Shown here one piece after another: positions 58,691 through 64,000 of a stretch of DNA of 64,000 bases. How positions within the stretch are numbered: the first letter of the stretch is position 1; each line of letters starts with the position of its first letter. Position numbers and translations under genes: made by a program. The DNA lies in assembly GCA_037074615.1 (NCBI GenBank), contig CM073524.1, forward strand, positions 16,383,406 through 16,447,405. The letters run 5' to 3'. The notes below the pieces were generated by a model. The model was not told the DNA's origin. It ran no database searches and saw only the letters and a program-made list of their open reading frames with translations. This DNA is from Leucaena leucocephala (taxonomy: Eukaryota > Streptophyta > Magnoliopsida > Fabales > Fabaceae).

Positions 58691-59351
58691 ACGTTCAGAT
58701 GCCAATTTAGTCGCGACCTCTGTATCAACTGGTCGCGACTTCGTCGTACCTGGTGCTATTTTCTCAATCGCAAGAAGTCGACAACTCATATCAGCTTCCT
58801 CTACCGGTATCCACATGAATAGCGTTCCAACCACGAATGACATGCTAGCACCTCTTATCCCTCTAGGGCTTTCTCAAGATTTCATCCTCACCGTCTCTAT
58901 TTCGGCAGTTTCTTATCTGCAAACCTTTTACACTCTCCTTGCCCCTTTTCTTTTGTCTAAAACCCTAGCCCCTTTTCTTTTGTCTAGAACCCTAGCCCCT
59001 AATGTCAAATATATAGGATGCTATCGGCTTCTAATTGGGCCTGGCTTCAGAATTAATCTCATATTAATTCTGAAATTAATACAATATCATATATTGCATA
59101 ATTTGATAAGAAACTAATTAAATAAATATGGCTTTTATTAAATCCGTCCCACAGATTTAATTCACCTATTTATTTAATTTAAAATAAAGATAAGACGGAA
59201 TTATATTTGACTTATTCTCATAAATCAAATTTAAGATATCTTATCAATTTAAATTTTAAATTCAAATAGATCATATCAATTTAAATTCAAATTCAAAAGT
59301 GATAGATATTTAATTTATCCTTATAAATTAAATCTTGCAAATATCTTTTAT

Positions 59352-59425
59352 ATTATATATAATATATAAATACAAATTTATATATATAATATATAAATAC
59401 AAATTTATATATATAATATATAAAT
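59352..59425 (+). repeat. AT-only tandem repeat
   Basis: Two to three copies of a unit containing ATATATAATATATAAATAC followed by AAATTT, within an AT-rich stretch. Confidence 0.7.
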
Positions 59426-60002
59426 TCACCCTAGATTATTCATTGAATCAAGACATATCTTAGATTCAATGAACTTGGACATCACAGCTCGAGTTGGGCT
59501 ATTTTGTGTGCGACCCTGTAGGCCCATATGAAGTTAGCAGTGGGACAGTTACTATTCTGATCCACAAGTCGTAAGTGGTCTCTAGCAAGACATTATGACT
59601 ACCCAAATCATATGAGGATCGATGAACGCTATTACCTTTTATATAACCATATCACGTCCCTTTTGTCACACGATATTTCGGTCATGGATGAGGCATGGAG
59701 AACGTCATCCTCCTGTTCTTGACCATTACTTTCTCGATCCCTGAGTAATCTGACTATAGAAATAGAACTACCCTTCCATTACAGTATGGCCATACATTTC
59801 TCATACTCACTCATCGAGGGGCCAGTAATATCTCTCTACGAATATGAGGGACAAATTCCATCTTGACCATTCACAATCCTTCGTATGAAAAACCACTGAG
59901 CCCGAACATAGCCTTTATGATCACTCGGTCAAAAGTGACTTTTGACTAGGTCAAAGCTGAGCGTTTGTCATTTAGGAATCCATGATGATCTCAGGTCAAA
60001 GG

Positions 60003-62023
60003 TGTAACATCCCAATTTTTGGGTCTAGTTCACCTAGGTTCAAAATGAGGAATGTGAGGAATATCCTAAGTCTTAAGCCTAGGAATTCTGTAGGTAGCTT
60101 GATATGGGCTGGCTCCTGTGTAAGATAAACTGATATGGGCGGGTTGTCGAGCCTTTCAATTAATGATGACTCCCGAAGAGTTTAAGGGATGAGTTATTGA
60201 AAGAGAATTTCTAGAACTTAAGATGAAGGATAAGAAGATGAGAATAGATGCTAGAAAGAGAATGCAGGGGCAAAATCGTAATTATGGGAAAGATCTGGCT
60301 GGTAGCTGATGAGTGCCATATTTTGCCAGAAAATAGAGAAAATTATGCTGATCATTTCACTGAACTGTGAAATGTGCATACGAGGTCTCTATGAGTATGA
60401 AAGAATTATGGAAAGTTTAAGGACAAAAAGGTGGGGTCCTTAAGTGTAATTTTAGCCAAATAAAAAGGGACTGAATGAGTTCGGATAACCTCGGTCAGAT
60501 GACTGATATGACTCACAGGGATGCCTGAACACCGCAGGCCAGTGTATCGGACAGAAGGAGCCGGTGTCCGGGTATGTGTATAAACGGTGAAAAATAAATA
60601 AAATATTCAATAAACATTAACGAGGGAAGATTCCTCGTAATGCGTGCCATGAAGGTAATGGACCCTGAAAGGGCCAATAATGGCGCCATCAAGGCCCAGT
60701 AAGACACTTGGACTGATAGGTGGGCCAGTGTCCAGCAGAACCCCGGAAAAGTGCGAAATTACGAAAATGCCCTTGTGTTGTACTAAAGGGGTAGTAGATG
60801 AATGAGGGCATTTTGGTCATTCTGGACAGGCCCAGAAGCCAGGGCACATATAGATAAAGTTACTTAGAGTCAGTATATGTCCTGACAGAGTACAGAAGGG
60901 TGTGAAATGACGATTTTACCCTTAGGGTTAAATAAGCGCAAGAAAGGGCACCCAAGGGTATTTTGGTAATTTGCCAAGGGGTGCTTCTTGGGAATCGTGC
61001 CATCAGAGTACTTGGGCTGGATCAGAGACCCAAGAGGATATTCCCAGGCCCAAAAACGCAGGCCCAGTGATTCATAGGGAAAAGTGGCATTAAAATAATG
61101 ATTTAATGACTTTTCAGTAAAGTAAAGTTACTCGGTTGGCACGAAAACTGAGGAGGTGATCAGATAAGTCTGGGACTTATCTGGATAGCATTGGGAAGCA
61201 TGCAAGGTCTCTTCCAGGCGCCACATGGCATTAGTCTGGAGAAAGTAGATAAAGCTGAGGACACGCTTTACGAGGTAAGAGACTGGACCGGTGAGTCAGC
61301 ATGCTGAGTCAGCTGCTGAGGTGTCTAGGATTTCAGACATGTGATAAATGTGGCGCTGAGGTGTCCCGGTGAGGTGTCCTGGATGATGTCATGCATGATG
61401 CAGTAAAAAGGAATAAAAGAAAATAGGAAATTCCAGGAAAAACCAGGACCACAAGTTCATATGGCTTCAAAATTACAGAAATGCCATCCATTAAAGCTAT
61501 AAATACCCCCTTCCCCTCCCATTTTATGCATCCCACATTTTTGGCAAGAAAAGAGAGAGAAAGAAGAGAGAGAAGGAGAAAGAAAGAAAGAAAGGAAGTT
61601 CTGGTGGAGTTGGAAGCAGTATAGAAGTTCTGGAGCTCTGCTTTTGAGGTAGTAACTAATCCTAGCTCTTATGTAATGTCTTTGTGATTGGTTGTGCTAT
61701 TGTTTGGTTGGATTGTTGTCTTATATGTTATGCTTGAAGCTCTATTACAATGCTATGATCATATGTTATTGAATATGGAAGCACGCAGCATACTTATCTG
61801 TACACAATCACAAGCAAGCACCGTCACTCTGCATTTCATATATTGTTATGATTATTACTACTGAGATTCCCCCGAATCTCATTCCCATATATAACATTTC
61901 AGGGGAGGTTCTGTCAAAATAAAATCTGGAAATTTTGAGAGACGCCGTTAGGCTGCCAAAATTCTGGCAACGAAGAAGGAACAAAGAAAGGAACTGATAC
62001 GTACTGTGTACGTAGGTGCTGTC
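60003..62023 (+). mobile_element. LTR type D, internally deleted, cut by next LTR
   Basis: Starts TGTAACATCCCAATTTTTGG; a shorter relative of 56351-58412 with two internal deletions at short direct repeats (about 60402-60410 and 60462-60472). TATAAATA is at 61498-61505, the GAG|GTAGTAAC site near 61649 and the perfect hairpin at 61863-61880. It ends in the conserved block at GGTGCTGTC, where the type A LTR begins. Confidence 0.85.
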
Positions 62024-64000
62024 TGTAACACCCCAATTTTTAGGCCTAGAGATGCCAGAAAGAGAAATCAAGGGCATAATCGTAATTATGGGAAAGATCG
62101 GGCTGATAGCCGATGAGTACCATATTTTTCCAGATAATAGAGAAAATTATGCTGATCATTTCACTGAACTGTGAAATGTGCATATGAGGTCTCTAGGTGT
62201 ATGAAAGAATTAGAAATATGACCAGGGGTAAAATGGTCATTTTGGAAAAGTGTGCTCGTGAGTGCTTTTTCAGGCCAAAACAGCTCGGTCCGGATAAAAT
62301 ATCTGAAAATACCGGGAGATAGAGGAAAGGATTCCGGATTGAATGAGGAGTCACAGAATTTTGATTTGAGGTCCCGATTTTTCTGTAAAAATTCCTGAAG
62401 ATGGGAATTTACAGTTATAATCGGTAAAGGAAAGGCAGTCTGAATAGAGATGATCGGACTATGGCCAGAGGCCATACAGTATTGTCTAAGGCCCGTAGTG
62501 ACACCAGGGAAGGCCCAAGCCCATAATACCAGTTCAGGGGTAAGAGGGGCCGGTGTCCGGGGAAAAATGTGCAAAATGACGAAAATGCCCTTATGTTATA
62601 AAATAACTGAAGAATGAGTAAAGGGTATTTTGGTCATTTGGCTAAGGTTAGACAGTCAAGAAGGGGTATCTGGATAGTTGACCAGGGCCAGAGAATACTC
62701 TGGTAAAATATGAAAAGACAATAATGCCCCTAGACCTAGTAAAGGAAATGAAAGGACTTAGGTGCAATTATGAAAAGTTTCAAGGCCAAAAAGGAAAGTA
62801 GACAAAAATATGGGGTCCTTAAGTGTAATTTTAGCCAAATAAAAAGGGACTTAAATGAAAAGAAGAAAAGTTCCCTGGGGCTAAATTGTAATTAAAGAAA
62901 GTCAGGCCGGAAGTGGTTTGGACTGTCCGACAGCATTTCAGTCCCAGATTTCACCGGTAGAGAGAGCAAGTGACGCTCGGTAATCTGGCTTAATACAGGA
63001 ATTTTTGAAGATTCCAGATAGCCAGAAATGGACTGATCGTCCAAAAGTTATAAAAATTCATACCGGGTATCCTAGAATTCAGATCTAGGTGAGAAAATAC
63101 AAGATGATACGTCCTTATGGGACGGATGTCGGGAAACAGACAGAATACCGATAGGAGGCCTGTAGAAAAAGTTATTCGCAAATCAGAAAATCCAGACGGG
63201 AGTGTAAGGCCTCGGGGGATCCGATAGGGAGATTTATCGGTATTTAAAAAGGGACTGAATGAATTCGGATGACCTCAGTCAGATGACTGATATGACTCAC
63301 AGGGATGCCTGAACACCGCAGGCTAGTGTTTCGGACAGAAGGAGCCGGTGTCCGGATATGTGTATAAACGGTGAATAATAGATAAAATATTCAATAATTG
63401 TTAACGGGGGAAGATTTCTCGTAATGCGTGCCATGAGGATATTGGACCCAGAAAGGCCCAATAATGGTGCCAACAGAGGCCAGTAAGACACTTGGACTGA
63501 TAGGTGGGCCAGTGTCCGGCAGAACCCCGGAAAAGTGCGAAATTGCGAAAATGCCCCTGTGTTGTACAAAAGGGTAACAGATGAATGAAGGGCATTTTGG
63601 TAATTCTGGACAGGCCCAGAAGCCAAGGTATATACAGATAAAGTTACTTAGAGTCAGTATATACCCTGACAGAGTACAGAAGGGTGTAAAATGACAATTT
63701 TACCCTTAGGGTTAAGATAGTGCAAGAAAGGGCACCCAAGGGCATTTTGGTAATTTGCCAAGGGCTGTTTCTTGGGAATCGAGCCATCAAAGTACTTGAG
63801 CTTGATCAGGATCCAAGACAACATTCCCAGAGCCCAAAAACGTAGGCCCAGTGATATGTGGGAAAAAGTGGCATTAAAATACTATTTTAATGCTGTTTCA
63901 ATAAAGTAAAGTTACTCGGTTGGCACGATAACCGAGGAGGTGATCAGATAAAGTCCTGGATTTATCTGGATAGCATTGGAAGGCGTGACAGGTGCCAGTA
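62024..64000 (+). mobile_element. LTR type A, runs off right edge
   Basis: TGTAACACCCCAATTTTTAG onward, collinear with S2 and S3 for nearly 2 kb of U3. Inserted in the type D LTR after CTGTC. The TATA, hairpin and 3' end lie beyond the window, so solo or full-length status is open. Confidence 0.88.

Larger units (their letters stand above)
58413..60002. other. unclassified repeat-rich segment
   Basis: Unlike the LTRs around it. It contains a GTCGCGAC-rich tandem region (58536-58690), a very AT-rich stretch (59040-59430) with a 30-odd-base tandem repeat, and a final 500 bases of mixed composition with an 8-bp-stem hairpin (59928-59946). No pol domain. The 58484-58672 and 58815-59117 ORFs have no recognisable family. 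It may be the LTR or body of another retrotransposon type; the boundaries are set only by the neighbouring LTRs. Confidence 0.4.

Overview
The window reads as plant nuclear DNA, most likely eudicot pericentromeric or otherwise repeat-rich heterochromatin. I see no host gene, tRNA, rRNA or CRISPR array. Apart from two stretches I cannot classify (1214-1458 and 58413-60002), every stretch that can be assigned belongs to Ty3/gypsy LTR retrotransposons. These have unusually long LTRs (about 2.8-3.6 kb), a PBS complementary to the initiator methionine tRNA, a Gag with CCHC knuckles, the order PR-RT-RNaseH-INT, and a C-terminal chromodomain. That combination points to the chromovirus group, best matching the Tekay/Del clade (inference). 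The species cannot be told from the sequence.

Layout, with names used below. 1-1213: LTR of type B, minus. 1214-1458: unassigned. 1459-4553: solo LTR S1, plus, TSD AAAAA. 4554-9820: element E0, plus (LTR 3' part, PBS, extra ORF1, gag, pol cut inside integrase). 9821-11255: LTR of type C, minus, truncated. 11256-21072: E2, plus, a non-autonomous element with about 5.4 kb of internal DNA lacking pol. 21073-31496: E3, plus, gag-pol-chromodomain and 3' LTR, with solo LTR S2 (25075-28593, TSD TATAA). 31497-55439: E4, minus, a gag-only element split by solo LTR S3 (32638-36205, TSD ACTTC) and by the complete element E1 (36387-51072, minus, TSD AAGAG), which itself carries solo LTR S4 (41014-44624, TSD CAACC). 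55440-56306: type C LTR, plus, the site into which E4 jumped. 56307-56350: a scrap of an E2-like ORF. 56351-58412: type D LTR. 58413-60002: unclassified repeat-rich segment. 60003-62023: second type D LTR. 62024-64000: type A LTR running off the window.

The elements are of two kinds. E0, E1 and E3 carry pol; E0 and E1 also keep an extra conserved ORF (ORF1, about 247 codons) between PBS and gag, unrelated to any retroelement protein I recognise. E3 has lost its 5' half, so its ORF1 status is unknown. E2 and E4 lack pol and share non-coding tail DNA with short tandem arrays; they look like non-autonomous partners that would need enzymes in trans. No coding copy is intact: nonsense codons, frameshifts, deletions and nested insertions break all of them, though E1 integrase-chromodomain (two stops) and E4 gag are close to open.

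The LTRs share a modular plan: variable 5' end, TATAAATA followed by a C-run, a GA-rich leader, a candidate splice donor, a small hairpin with a covarying stem, and a roughly 200-bp block with a palindrome. The extra ORF1, the hairpin, the possible LTR-to-gag intron and the E2/E4 partners are the parts most worth checking.
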